Source: Ramlibacter pallidus (GTDB taxonomy: Bacteria; Pseudomonadota; Gammaproteobacteria; Burkholderiales; Burkholderiaceae_C). Taken from it: 64,000 nucleotides of DNA. Positions 44,105-51,444 of the stretch are shown here, piece by piece; the stretch's first letter is position 1; each line of letters opens with the position of its first letter. The DNA is taken from contig NZ_JADDIV010000002.1 in NCBI RefSeq assembly GCF_015070875.1, forward strand, positions 496,001 through 560,000, read 5' to 3'. Position numbers and translations under genes: made by a program. The notes under the pieces were generated by a model. It was not told where the DNA came from and searched no databases. It saw only the letters and a list, made by a program, of their open reading frames with translations.

Positions 44105-45559
44105 TTCCACCTCGCGGGCGCGGGTGTCGACGATCGACGCCTCGATGTGGTCGCCCCCGCCCTTGCGCGCGAGTTCCTGCGCGGCCTTGAAGCGGTCGAG
44201 CGCCGCCGTGTAGTCGAGCTGAGCGACGCGGGCCTCCGCCTCGGCGCGCACCGCGCGCAGCGGCTGGCCCTGTGCGGCATGGGCCGCCGACAGCTGCTGC
44301 CAGGCTGCGGCATCGCGCGGTTGCGTCGCCACCCAGGTCTGCAGCCGCTGCGCCGCGTCGGCGGCCCGCCCGGTCTGCACCTGCGCCTGCGCAGCCAGCA
44401 GAAGTTCCGGCCGGCGTCGGCTCTCGGTGTCGATCGTGCGCAGCGCCCGTGCGGCATCGCCCTGGGCCATGGCGATCTCGGCGGCCAGCAAGCGGGCGAG
44501 CCGCTGCGCAGCCGCATCGCCCGCGGTGGCCGCATCCAGCCGCGGCTGCAGGCGCGCGACCACGGCCGGCTCGCGCAGGCGGGCAGCCGCGAAGGTCGCC
44601 GCGTACAGCACGCCGGCCTGGCGCACGCGCGGCAGCGCGGCGAAACTGCCCGCGTCGGCCTCGGTGACCATTGCGCGGAGCGCGTCCACGCCGGGATTGG
44701 AGATCACCCGCGCGCGGCCGGCCGCCAGCGCATGCTCCAGCGTCGGCTGCAGCGGGCCGCGGCCGGACAGCTGCTGGCGCGACTGCATGTCGGCGGCACG
44801 CTCGCTGGTCATCGGGTGCGTGCGCAGGTAGGGGTAGTTGCCGTTGTCGTTCAGGCGCGCGGCCTGCTGCAGCTTCTCGAACATCGCGACGAAGCCCTGG
44901 GGCTCGAAACCCGCGGCCGACATGACGCCCAGGCCGATGCGGTCGGCCTCCCGTTCCATGTCGCGCGAGAAGTTCAGCTGCTGCTGCGCGGCCAGCGCCT
45001 GCGCGCCGGTGCCGATGGCGGCGGCCGCGTGCGAGTTCTTGCTGGCCGCCAGCGCCCCCAGGATCATGGCGGCGAGCATCAGCGGCGCCTGCTGGTTCTG
45101 GTTGGTCACCAGGCGCGAGATGTGGCGCTGCGTCACGTGGCTCAGTTCGTGGGCCAGCACCGAAGCGAGTTCGTCGCGGGTCGCCGTCACGCTCACCAGC
45201 CCGAGGTGCAGGCCGAGCCAGCCTCCGGGCAGCGCGAAGGCATTGATGCTGCGGTCCTTGCCCAGCAGGACCTGCCAGGCGAAGCGCTCGTCGAGTTCGG
45301 GCGTGAGTTCGCCGCGCGCGCGCGCCGCCGCCATCAGCGGCTGCCAGATGCCCTGCACGTATTCGACGAGCACGGGGTCGTCGATGTAATCCGGGTCGCG
45401 GTACAGCTCGCGCGCGATGCGTTCGCCGAGCTTGCGCTCCGCGGCCGTGCTCATCTCGCTGCCGTCACCCAGCGAGGGCAGCTGGGCCCGCGCCGGGGTG
45501 ATGGCGACGCCGAAGGCCAGGAGGGCCGCGGCAAGGCGGCGGGAAAGGGAAGGGGTCAA
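44072..45559 (-). CDS. Periplasmic M48 metalloprotease with TPR-like tail (BepA/YfgC-like)
   Basis: A 495-residue exported zinc protease. A signal peptide (cleavage likely after ARA, residue 25) leads to an M48 domain with the zinc motif His137-Glu-x-x-His141 (VLAHELSHVTQRH) and a later Glu in READRIG near 210. The second half is helical repeats rich in Ala and Arg, like the TPR domain of BepA, which helps assemble or degrade outer-membrane proteins such as LptD. The start is TTG at 45559, overlapping the TfpX stop by four bases (TTGA); no ATG or GTG gives an intact signal peptide. It ends inside the convergent holin-like gene. Confidence 0.88.
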   Translation of the reverse strand: MTPSLSRRLAAALLAFGVAITPARAQLPSLGDGSEMSTAAERKLGERIARELYRDPDYIDDPVLVEYVQGIWQPLMAAARARGELTPELDERFAWQVLLGKDRSINAFALPGGWLGLHLGLVSVTATRDELASVLAHELSHVTQRHISRLVTNQNQQAPLMLAAMILGALAASKNSHAAAAIGTGAQALAAQQQLNFSRDMEREADRIGLGVMSAAGFEPQGFVAMFEKLQQAARLNDNGNYPYLRTHPMTSERAADMQSRQQLSGRGPLQPTLEHALAAGRARVISNPGVDALRAMVTEADAGSFAALPRVRQAGVLYAATFAAARLREPAVVARLQPRLDAATAGDAAAQRLARLLAAEIAMAQGDAARALRTIDTESRRRPELLLAAQAQVQTGRAADAAQRLQTWVATQPRDAAAWQQLSAAHAAQGQPLRAVRAEAEARVAQLDYTAALDRFKAAQELARKGGGDHIEASIVDTRAREVESLLREQALER

Positions 45560-46356
45560 AACGAATCCAGGGGCAGGTAACCGATCACTTGCGCGGAGCG
45601 CGCATCGAGCAGGACCGTCCAGGCTTCCGCCTTGCGCGCGATCAGAGGCAAGTATGCCGCCTGCGCTGGCTCGGCATTGGCCTTGCGCAGCGCGGCCTCG
45701 ATCTCGGCGGCGCGCGCCGGGAAGCGGCGTGCGAGGTCCTGCACCGGCCTCGCCGCGGCCAGGATGCGCTCGCGACCGGCTTCGTAGGGCTCCCACAGGT
45801 CGGGGCGGGCGGACAGGTGCACGCCGCCGAGGGCCGCCAGGGTGAAGTCGAGCTTCTCCTGCTCGCTGCGGAAGGGCCGCAGGGACAGCAGCGTCGGCCG
45901 GCCGAGGGGAATGGCCGTGATCCCGGGAGGCGTGCGATCGAGGATCTCCAGCGGAATGTCCACCTGGTGCACCACGCGAAAGCGGTCCAGCTCGAACACC
46001 ATGTGCACGGGACGGGCCAGGTTGACGGTCCACAGGCCGTAGGCCAGCCCTGCGACCTGCAGCAGGCCCACCACCGCGAGATCGCGCCGCAGTTCGGTGC
46101 GCGGCTTGCGGCGGTTGAAGATGGCCAGCGTGATGAGCGGACCGAGCACGACGTCGACCGACACCACGAGCAGGAACAGCGCGCGGCCGCCGGACAGCTC
46201 GCCGTACGGATAGGGATACCAGAGCGCGAAGACCAGCAGCGCCGCCAGTGCCGCCACCACCGCGCTCAGCGAGAGGTGGATGCCGGCGGCGCGCAGCCGG
46301 CCGGGCCAGTCGAAGCTGGCCGTATGATCGTTGACCGGAATCGAGGGTGGTTGCAT
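45556..46356 (-). CDS. TfpX/TfpZ-type IV pilin accessory protein
   Basis: A 266-residue membrane protein. A first helix near 27-46 and others at about 58-78 and 93-110 precede a periplasmic domain of some 150 residues. The [19 protein letters not shown] segment after the second helix is characteristic of pilin accessory proteins TfpX/TfpZ, which affect the level or assembly of their cognate pilin. The ATG at 46356 is used; a longer frame to 46731 would run through moaC on the other strand and is rejected. Its CATG is shared with the moaC start. It overlaps the protease gene by four bases. Two pilin genes lie 4-5 kb upstream on the same strand. Confidence 0.83.
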   Translation of the reverse strand: MQPPSIPVNDHTASFDWPGRLRAAGIHLSLSAVVAALAALLVFALWYPYPYGELSGGRALFLLVVSVDVVLGPLITLAIFNRRKPRTELRRDLAVVGLLQVAGLAYGLWTVNLARPVHMVFELDRFRVVHQVDIPLEILDRTPPGITAIPLGRPTLLSLRPFRSEQEKLDFTLAALGGVHLSARPDLWEPYEAGRERILAAARPVQDLARRFPARAAEIEAALRKANAEPAQAAYLPLIARKAEAWTVLLDARSAQVIGYLPLDSF

Positions 46357-46834
46357 GAGCGGATTGACCCATTTTGACGCGCAGGGCCAGGCCCACATGG
46401 TGGACGTCGCATCCAAGGCAGCGACGCACCGCGTTGCCGTGGCGCGCGGGCGGATCGAAATGCTACCCGCTACCTTCGCGCTGATCCAGAGCGGCAGCGT
46501 GAAGAAGGGTGACGTCCTCGGCATCGCACGCATCGCCGCGATCCAGGCCGCCAAGAAGACCAGCGACCTGATCCCGCTTTGCCACCCCTTGGCCCTCACC
46601 CGCGTGGCGGTGGACTTCGCGCTGGAAGACGGCCCGACGCCCGCGGTCGCGTGCAGCGTCACCGTCGAAACCGTCGGCCCCACCGGCGTCGAGATGGAGG
46701 CGCTGACCGCCGTCAACGTCGCCCTGCTCACGGTCTACGACATGTGCAAGGCGGTGGACCGCGGCATGACGATCACCGACGTGAAGCTGCTGGAAAAGCA
46801 CGGCGGCAAATCGGGCAGCTACCGAGCCACCTGA
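46355..46834 (+). CDS. moaC: Cyclic pyranopterin monophosphate synthase MoaC
   Basis: Second step of molybdenum cofactor synthesis, forming cyclic pyranopterin monophosphate. The 159 residues carry [14 protein letters not shown] near 70 and [25 protein letters not shown] near 110 in two adjacent blocks, with the catalytic Lys in DMCKA. A ribosome-site-like GAGGGTGG precedes the ATG; a TTG at 46331 is less likely. It is the only plus-strand gene between 44.1 and 64 kb. It overlaps both minus-strand neighbours, one base pair short of the tfpX start codon and by 16 bases at the ligase end. No other moa gene is nearby. Confidence 0.97.
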   Translation: MSGLTHFDAQGQAHMVDVASKAATHRVAVARGRIEMLPATFALIQSGSVKKGDVLGIARIAAIQAAKKTSDLIPLCHPLALTRVAVDFALEDGPTPAVACSVTVETVGPTGVEMEALTAVNVALLTVYDMCKAVDRGMTITDVKLLEKHGGKSGSYRAT

Positions 46835-48468
46835 CGCGGGTGGCGCTGCCGCTGCTGCCACTCGGCATGCGCCTGCGGGAACGCGGCACGGTAGCGCGCC
46901 AGGTGCAGCATCGCCTCGTCGTCGCGCCCCAGCAGGACCGCGCTTTCGATCACCCGCTCGATCACGCGCGGCTCCGGGGAATCGTGCAGGGCGCGGCTCG
47001 CGGCGTCGTACATCCACGTCGCGTTGGCCCGCGTCGGCGTCGCGAGGGTCACGTCGGCGAAGCGGGCCTGTCCCTGGAACAGCCAGGAGGCGCGCACGTG
47101 CTCCAGGGTGTCCTCGCGCCAGGCCGCCTGGCGCTGCTCGGGAGGCAGGTAGATCTGCGCAACGCGCAGGTAGTCCCAGGCGCCGTAGCCGACGGCGGCC
47201 ACCAGCAGCGCGGTCCCGGCGCCGCGGCGCCAGCGGCCGTGCGCCAGTGGCTTGGCGTCGGCATTCGCCGCTCCTTCGGCGGCAGACAGCCAGCCGATGC
47301 ACAGCCCCAGCACGAGCTGGAACGGGCCGTACCAGAGGGGGTACTCGAGCAGGCTGTGCAAGCCGACGAGCGCGAGCAACGCCCAGGCAAGCCGGCGCAG
47401 GGGCTGGCCTTCGGCCCAGGGCCGGCGGCGCCACACCCAGGCCAGGAGGCCCGCCGTGGCGAGGACGGCGACCGGCGCGCCGAGTTCGACCGCCAGGTGC
47501 AACGGCAGGTTGTGCGCGTGGTCGAGGATGTCGCAGAAGCGCGCGCCCTCGTAGAGGGTGGCGTAGTGGGCGAAGTCGAGCTCGCCCCAACCCCATCCGG
47601 CCAGGGGGCGCTGCGCGACGAGATGCAGCACGTTGGACCAGAGCACCCTGCGGCTGACGCACGTTTCGCCGGCGCCGAGCCGTGCCCAGAGGCGCCGGCC
47701 CGGGACCACGCCCGCGAACACCTCCAGCAGCAAGGGCAACAGCAGGGCGCCGGCCGCATAGGCGGCGATCGCCGTCGCGCACAGCACCAGGCGACGGGGC
47801 TGGTCGGGACCGGGCCATGCGGCACAAAGGGCGGCCAGCACGCCCAGCGCGAGCAAGCCGGTGCGTGACGCCGAGGCGGCGCAGCCGATCGCCAGCAGGG
47901 CCACCAGGCCGGCGGCGAGCACGGGTCGCAGCCGCAAGGTGCCGAAGCAGGCGACCGCCACCCCGATCCAGCACAGCGTGGCGTACTGGTTGGTCTGGCG
48001 CAGGTTGGCGTAGGCGACCCCCACCTCGGCGGCGTGGATCCAGGGCGCGGCGCGCCCTGCGCCGCCGAAATACTGCAGCAGCCCGAAGACCGCGCTGGCC
48101 CCGGCGGCGCCGAGCAACGCCCATTGCAACGCGGTCGACAGGCGCGGGTCGCGACCGGCCGCGGCCGACAACAGCACGAGCGCCAGGCCGCCCGCCAGGT
48201 ACACGAGCGCCGGCGTCACCTGGCCCGCGACGACGACGCCCCAGGCCACGAGGGCCAGCGCGAGCCCTGCCAGCTGGCGCGGCCCCGGACCGGTCAACGG
48301 CGGCCGCGCGAGTGCCCACAACGCGACCACGCAGGCCGCGGTCGCCAGCCACGACGACACCGCCGGCGAGGGTCCGCCAGCGAGCGGCTGGAGCCACGGC
48401 AAGGCGCCGAGAGCACCGGCCGCCACGGCGCGTCCCGTCGCGGGGGCACGCCAGCTTGCAGGGGTCAT
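46819..48468 (-). CDS. PglL/Wzy_C-type membrane ligase, probable pilin O-oligosaccharyltransferase
   Basis: A 549-residue protein with about eleven helices. It belongs to the Wzy/WaaL superfamily: [14 protein letters not shown] near 155, the periplasmic-loop [14 protein letters not shown] motif near 315 with its catalytic-type His, and [19 protein letters not shown] near 380, which is also typical of PglL pilin glycosyl ligases. The C-terminal 130 residues form the soluble Wzy_C_2-like region. The ATG overlaps the stop of the second, upstream ligase gene by four bases (ATGA). The 3' end overlaps moaC by 16 bases. Position after pilin genes favours pilin O-glycosylation over O-antigen ligation. 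Confidence 0.85.
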   Translation of the reverse strand: MTPASWRAPATGRAVAAGALGALPWLQPLAGGPSPAVSSWLATAACVVALWALARPPLTGPGPRQLAGLALALVAWGVVVAGQVTPALVYLAGGLALVLLSAAAGRDPRLSTALQWALLGAAGASAVFGLLQYFGGAGRAAPWIHAAEVGVAYANLRQTNQYATLCWIGVAVACFGTLRLRPVLAAGLVALLAIGCAASASRTGLLALGVLAALCAAWPGPDQPRRLVLCATAIAAYAAGALLLPLLLEVFAGVVPGRRLWARLGAGETCVSRRVLWSNVLHLVAQRPLAGWGWGELDFAHYATLYEGARFCDILDHAHNLPLHLAVELGAPVAVLATAGLLAWVWRRRPWAEGQPLRRLAWALLALVGLHSLLEYPLWYGPFQLVLGLCIGWLSAAEGAANADAKPLAHGRWRRGAGTALLVAAVGYGAWDYLRVAQIYLPPEQRQAAWREDTLEHVRASWLFQGQARFADVTLATPTRANATWMYDAASRALHDSPEPRVIERVIESAVLLGRDDEAMLHLARYRAAFPQAHAEWQQRQRHPRQVAR

Positions 48469-50207
48469 GGCACGACGACGGGAGCCAGTTCCGGATGATT
48501 GACGCGGAAGTTCCTGAACATGCTGTACGCCTGGGAGGCGCTTTCTCCGCCGTATGTCCCGCGCATGTGCGCGAGTTCCCGCGAGGCTTCCTCGTGGCGG
48601 CCGTTCATGCCCAGCGCCGTCGCGTAGGTCAGGTCGAGCGTGGCCCAGCCGTTGCGGCGCGAGGCCTCGCCCAGCCGCCGAAGCAGTTCGGGCGGCATGC
48701 CCGGCCGCGCCTCCACCCGCCCCAGTTCGATCAGGTCGCCCAGCTGGGTGAGCAGCAGGAGGTCGGGTGCTTCATGCCCCGGCGGCCTCTGGCCGATCTT
48801 GCGGAGTTCGAACCGCATGACCTGGTAGTCCTGTTCCACCTGGAGGTAATCACGGACGACCACGATGCAGGTGGCGATGTAGATGCCGACCAGCGCAAAC
48901 ACCTGCGCACGCACCCACGTGCCCGGCGACGGCGACGGCAGGCGGCCGGCGGCGCGGCCGGTCCGCTGGCTCGCCTCGAGGGCGCCCAGCAGCCAGGCCA
49001 CGGGAAAGAGGAAGTACGCGTAGGCGAACGGGAACTCGAACAAGCTGTGGACCAGCACCGGGGATGCGGCCCCGAGCAGGAGCAGCTGCCGCGTGTCGGC
49101 GATGCGCAGCCAGCTGCGTGCCGCCCAGAACCCGAAGCCGCCGAGCAGCAGGACGCCGAGCGGGACGCCGACCCAGACCAGCACGTCGAGCACCACGTTG
49201 TGCGCATAGTCGGTCACGAGCGTGCCGGGCACCTGCGCGGCCGCCTGCTTCAATGCCAGGAGGGTCTGGCGCCAGCCGTGCCCCAGCCAGGGTGCATCGG
49301 CGATCGCAGCGAGCGCCTGGCGCCACATCGTGACACGCAGGCCGTGCTGGGCGATCTGCTCCTCCCGGGCGGGCAGGAGGTAGAGCGCTTCGTTCAGGAC
49401 CGGCAGGAGCACGTATCCGGCCACCAGCGCTGCCCACCATGCGGGGATGATGCTCCAGTGCACCGGCGAAAGGCGGCGGCTCCACAGGAGCAGCAGGCCC
49501 AGCGCGAACGCGCACGCGAGGACGGCACGCGATTCCGTGAGCACCATGCCCAGCGAGAGCCACGCCACCATCGTCGCGAGCTGCCATCGGTTCAGCACGG
49601 CGCGGCTGTGCAGCCAGAGCGCCATCGCCACGCCCGTCAGGCACAGCGTCGCCAGGTGGTTGGGCTGCGCGAGATTGGAGAAGACGCGCAGGTTCGGCCC
49701 ACGATCGGTTGCGTAGATGCCCCAGGAAGGCTCGAGCCCATGCCACTGGAGCACGCCGATCAGCACGGCGACGCACGCGCCCGTCGTCACCAGCGCCGCG
49801 AGCCAGGTGAAGGCGTCGGGCTTGCGGAGGGTGTCGCTGTTCTGTCCCAGCCAGAAGGCCAGCGCGGCGCCGAGGACGAACAGGGCGCTCATGGCGGCGT
49901 CCCCGCGGTAGTAGATCCATCCGCCCAGCCATTGGGCGCCGATCAGCAGCGCCAGCGGGACGAACAGGACGAAGGCCGCGCCCGCGCGCACGGGATGCGG
50001 ATGCAGCAGGCGCGCCAGCACCAGGCAGGCGAGCGCGGTGAACGCCGGCGCCTCGCTGTGGAAACTCGTCCAGGGCGGGTAGTGGTTGGGCGCCAGCCAC
50101 GACGCGAGCAGGGCGAGCGACCCCAGCACGGCGAGAAGCTGGACCGCCAATGCAAAAAGGCGCCCCGTGGGGGGCGCCTTGGCGGGATGCAGGACCCCTT
50201 GCAGCAT
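48465..50207 (-). CDS. Second PglL/Wzy_C-type ligase directly after the pilin genes
   Basis: About 580 residues, with some twelve helices. Motifs parallel the neighbouring ligase: NLAQPNHLATLCLTG near 205, DYAHNVVLDVLVWVG near 345, and VHSLFEFPFAYAYFLFP near 405. The soluble C-terminal domain follows. The start is uncertain. An ATG at 50207 overlaps the pilin stop (TGATG), but its first 17 codons run through the pilin terminator hairpin. A TTG at 50150 would start after it and still leave the first helix intact (561 residues). It overlaps the next ligase gene by four bases. Likely role: transfer of a glycan from lipid carrier to pilin. Confidence 0.83.
   Translation of the reverse strand: MLQGVLHPAKAPPTGRLFALAVQLLAVLGSLALLASWLAPNHYPPWTSFHSEAPAFTALACLVLARLLHPHPVRAGAAFVLFVPLALLIGAQWLGGWIYYRGDAAMSALFVLGAALAFWLGQNSDTLRKPDAFTWLAALVTTGACVAVLIGVLQWHGLEPSWGIYATDRGPNLRVFSNLAQPNHLATLCLTGVAMALWLHSRAVLNRWQLATMVAWLSLGMVLTESRAVLACAFALGLLLLWSRRLSPVHWSIIPAWWAALVAGYVLLPVLNEALYLLPAREEQIAQHGLRVTMWRQALAAIADAPWLGHGWRQTLLALKQAAAQVPGTLVTDYAHNVVLDVLVWVGVPLGVLLLGGFGFWAARSWLRIADTRQLLLLGAASPVLVHSLFEFPFAYAYFLFPVAWLLGALEASQRTGRAAGRLPSPSPGTWVRAQVFALVGIYIATCIVVVRDYLQVEQDYQVMRFELRKIGQRPPGHEAPDLLLLTQLGDLIELGRVEARPGMPPELLRRLGEASRRNGWATLDLTYATALGMNGRHEEASRELAHMRGTYGGESASQAYSMFRNFRVNHPELAPVVVP
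50154..50180 (-). terminator. Terminator of the second pilin copy, inside the ligase 5' region
   Basis: Minus-strand stem AAGGCGCCCC with GGGGCGCCTT (50180-50171 and 50166-50157), four-base loop, followed by T-run (50158-50154). A textbook terminator 27 bases after the pilin stop. The downstream ligase would be expressed by read-through or from its own promoter. Confidence 0.85.
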
Positions 50208-50713
50208 CAGCCGCGGCAGGAACCCGGCAGGAACTTCGACAGGATGGTGGTGCCATCCGTCGTGTTGCCGCAGCGCCAGCCGAACAGCGAGGAGCCGGCG
50301 TTGTTGGCGAAGGTCGCGGCCGTGGTGGCGCTGGCCATCGGCGTCAGCGTCACGAGCTTGGCGTCGATGTTGCTGTCGTTGAAGCCCTGGGCCGTCACGC
50401 GGATCTGGCCGTCGGCCGTGGTGTGCACGGAAGCCACGTACTTCGATTGCAGCGTGGGCTGGGACGTGCCCGTGCCCGCTTCGCAGCCCCAGCCGTTGAC
50501 GCCAGGCGCGGTGGAAGCGCCGCCGGAGACGGTCTGGTACACCTCGGTGATGGAGGTGCGGCACGAAGACGCAGCCAGGATCACTTCGGACATCTTGGCA
50601 CGCTTGGTGTAGTCCTGGTACGCGGGCAGCGCGACGGCCGCCAGGATGCCGATGATCGCGACCACGATCATCAGTTCGATCAGGGTAAAGCCCTTTTGCA
50701 GTTGACGCTTCAT
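50207..50713 (-). CDS. pilA: Type IV major pilin, second tandem copy
   Basis: A 168-residue type IVa prepilin. The leader MKRQLQKG is cut before Phe9, giving the N-methylated [27 protein letters not shown] helix (shown here as one family block; Glu5 of the mature protein present). The globular part has four cysteines; the last two (WRCG ... PGSCRG) form the C-terminal disulfide loop. It differs from the copy at 50796-51302 at only four residues. It lacks its own sigma-54 promoter: directly upstream is the terminator of the first copy. GGAG stands before the ATG. It may be expressed by read-through or act as a donor for sequence exchange. Confidence 0.95.
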   Translation of the reverse strand: MKRQLQKGFTLIELMIVVAIIGILAAVALPAYQDYTKRAKMSEVILAASSCRTSITEVYQTVSGGASTAPGVNGWGCEAGTGTSQPTLQSKYVASVHTTADGQIRVTAQGFNDSNIDAKLVTLTPMASATTAATFANNAGSSLFGWRCGNTTDGTTILSKFLPGSCRG

Positions 50714-50734
50714 GAATTCTCCGGAGTATTCGTT

Positions 50735-50768
50735 AAAAAAAAGAGGCGCCCCCTTGTCAGGGGCGCCT
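50735..50768 (-). terminator. Terminator of the first pilin copy
   Basis: Minus-strand stem AGGCGCCCC/GGGGCGCCT (50768-50760 with 50752-50744), seven-base loop, then eight T residues after one C (50742-50735). It lies between the two pilin genes and should stop most transcripts from the sigma-54 promoter. Confidence 0.92.
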
Positions 50769-50795
50769 TCGCGGGGTGCGATCACCCCAGCGGCA

Positions 50796-51302
50796 TCAGC
50801 CGCGGCAGGAACCCGGCAGGAACTTCGACAGGATGGTGGTGCCATCCGTCGTGTTGCCGCAGCGCCAGCCGAACAGCGAAGAACCAGCGTTGGCGGCGAA
50901 GGTCGCCGGCGTGGTGGCGTTGGCCATCGGCGTCAGCGTCACGAGCTTGGCGTCGATGTTGCTGTCGTTGAAGCCCTGGGCCGTCACGCGGATCTGGCCG
51001 TCGGCCGTGGTGTGCACGGAAGCCACGTACTTCGATTGCAGCGTGGGCTGGGACGTGCCCGTGCCCGCTTCGCAGCCCCAGCCGTTGACGCCAGGAGCGG
51101 TGGAAGCGCCGCCGGAGACGGACTGGTACACCTCGGTGATGGACGTGCGGCACGAAGACGCAGCCAGGATCACTTCGGACATCTTGGCACGCTTGGTGTA
51201 GTCCTGGTAAGCCGGCAGCGCGACGGCGGCCAGAATACCGATGATCGCGACCACGATCATCAGTTCGATCAGGGTAAAGCCCTTTTGCAGTTGACGCTTC
51301 AT
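50796..51302 (-). CDS. pilA: Type IV major pilin, first tandem copy
   Basis: A 168-residue type IVa prepilin with leader MKRQLQKG, cleavage before Phe9, mature Glu5, the usual hydrophobic N-terminal helix, a globular domain with four Cys, and a C-terminal disulfide loop. GGAGGA lies just before the ATG. This copy carries the sigma-54 promoter (51340-51356), so it is the one expected to be expressed under PilSR-type control. A terminator follows after 27 bases. Differences from the second copy: YQS versus YQT, MAN versus MAS, TTP versus TTA, and FAA versus FAN. Confidence 0.96.
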   Translation of the reverse strand: MKRQLQKGFTLIELMIVVAIIGILAAVALPAYQDYTKRAKMSEVILAASSCRTSITEVYQSVSGGASTAPGVNGWGCEAGTGTSQPTLQSKYVASVHTTADGQIRVTAQGFNDSNIDAKLVTLTPMANATTPATFAANAGSSLFGWRCGNTTDGTTILSKFLPGSCRG

Positions 51303-51339
51303 GAATCCTCCGGTTGTTGATGAAGAAGCGAGGAGGAAG

Positions 51340-51356
51340 TGCAAGCGCTGTGCCAG
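51340..51356 (-). promoter_or_regulatory. Sigma-54 promoter of the pilin gene
   Basis: Minus strand CTGGCAC-AGCGC-TTGCA, with GG at -24 and GC at -12 in perfect spacing and a full match to the consensus YTGGCAC-N5-TTGCW. The start site would be near 51330, giving a leader of about 28 bases. Sigma-54 plus the PilR activator is the known mode of pilin control in many proteobacteria; pilS/pilR are not in this window. Confidence 0.9.
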
Positions 51357-51444
51357 GGACGTTTCGTGAAGTAGTTCCGGGATTTTCCGCCGCCGGGCGC
51401 CGCGGGCCGACCTTTTACGTCCGCCGCGCTGACAATTTCGTCAA

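Larger units (their letters stand above)
50207..51302 (-). repeat. Tandem duplication of the pilin gene, 589-base period
   Basis: The genes at 50207-50713 and 50796-51302 are aligned copies 589 bases apart. By eye I count about 16 base differences over 507 positions, clustered at the two ends; the central 200 or more bases are identical. Similarity begins at the ribosome site (CCGGAG/CCGGAGG) and extends weakly into the downstream terminator. The pattern fits recent duplication or ongoing gene conversion. Confidence 0.95.

Noticed and set aside
46357-46731. N-terminal extension of the TfpX-like frame to 46731
   Set aside because: The added 125 residues are the reverse of moaC and lack pilin-accessory features.
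50714-50795. Search for a second sigma-54 promoter before the second pilin copy
   Set aside because: The 82-base gap contains only the terminator and a ribosome site; no GG-N10-GC pattern with the right flanks was found.
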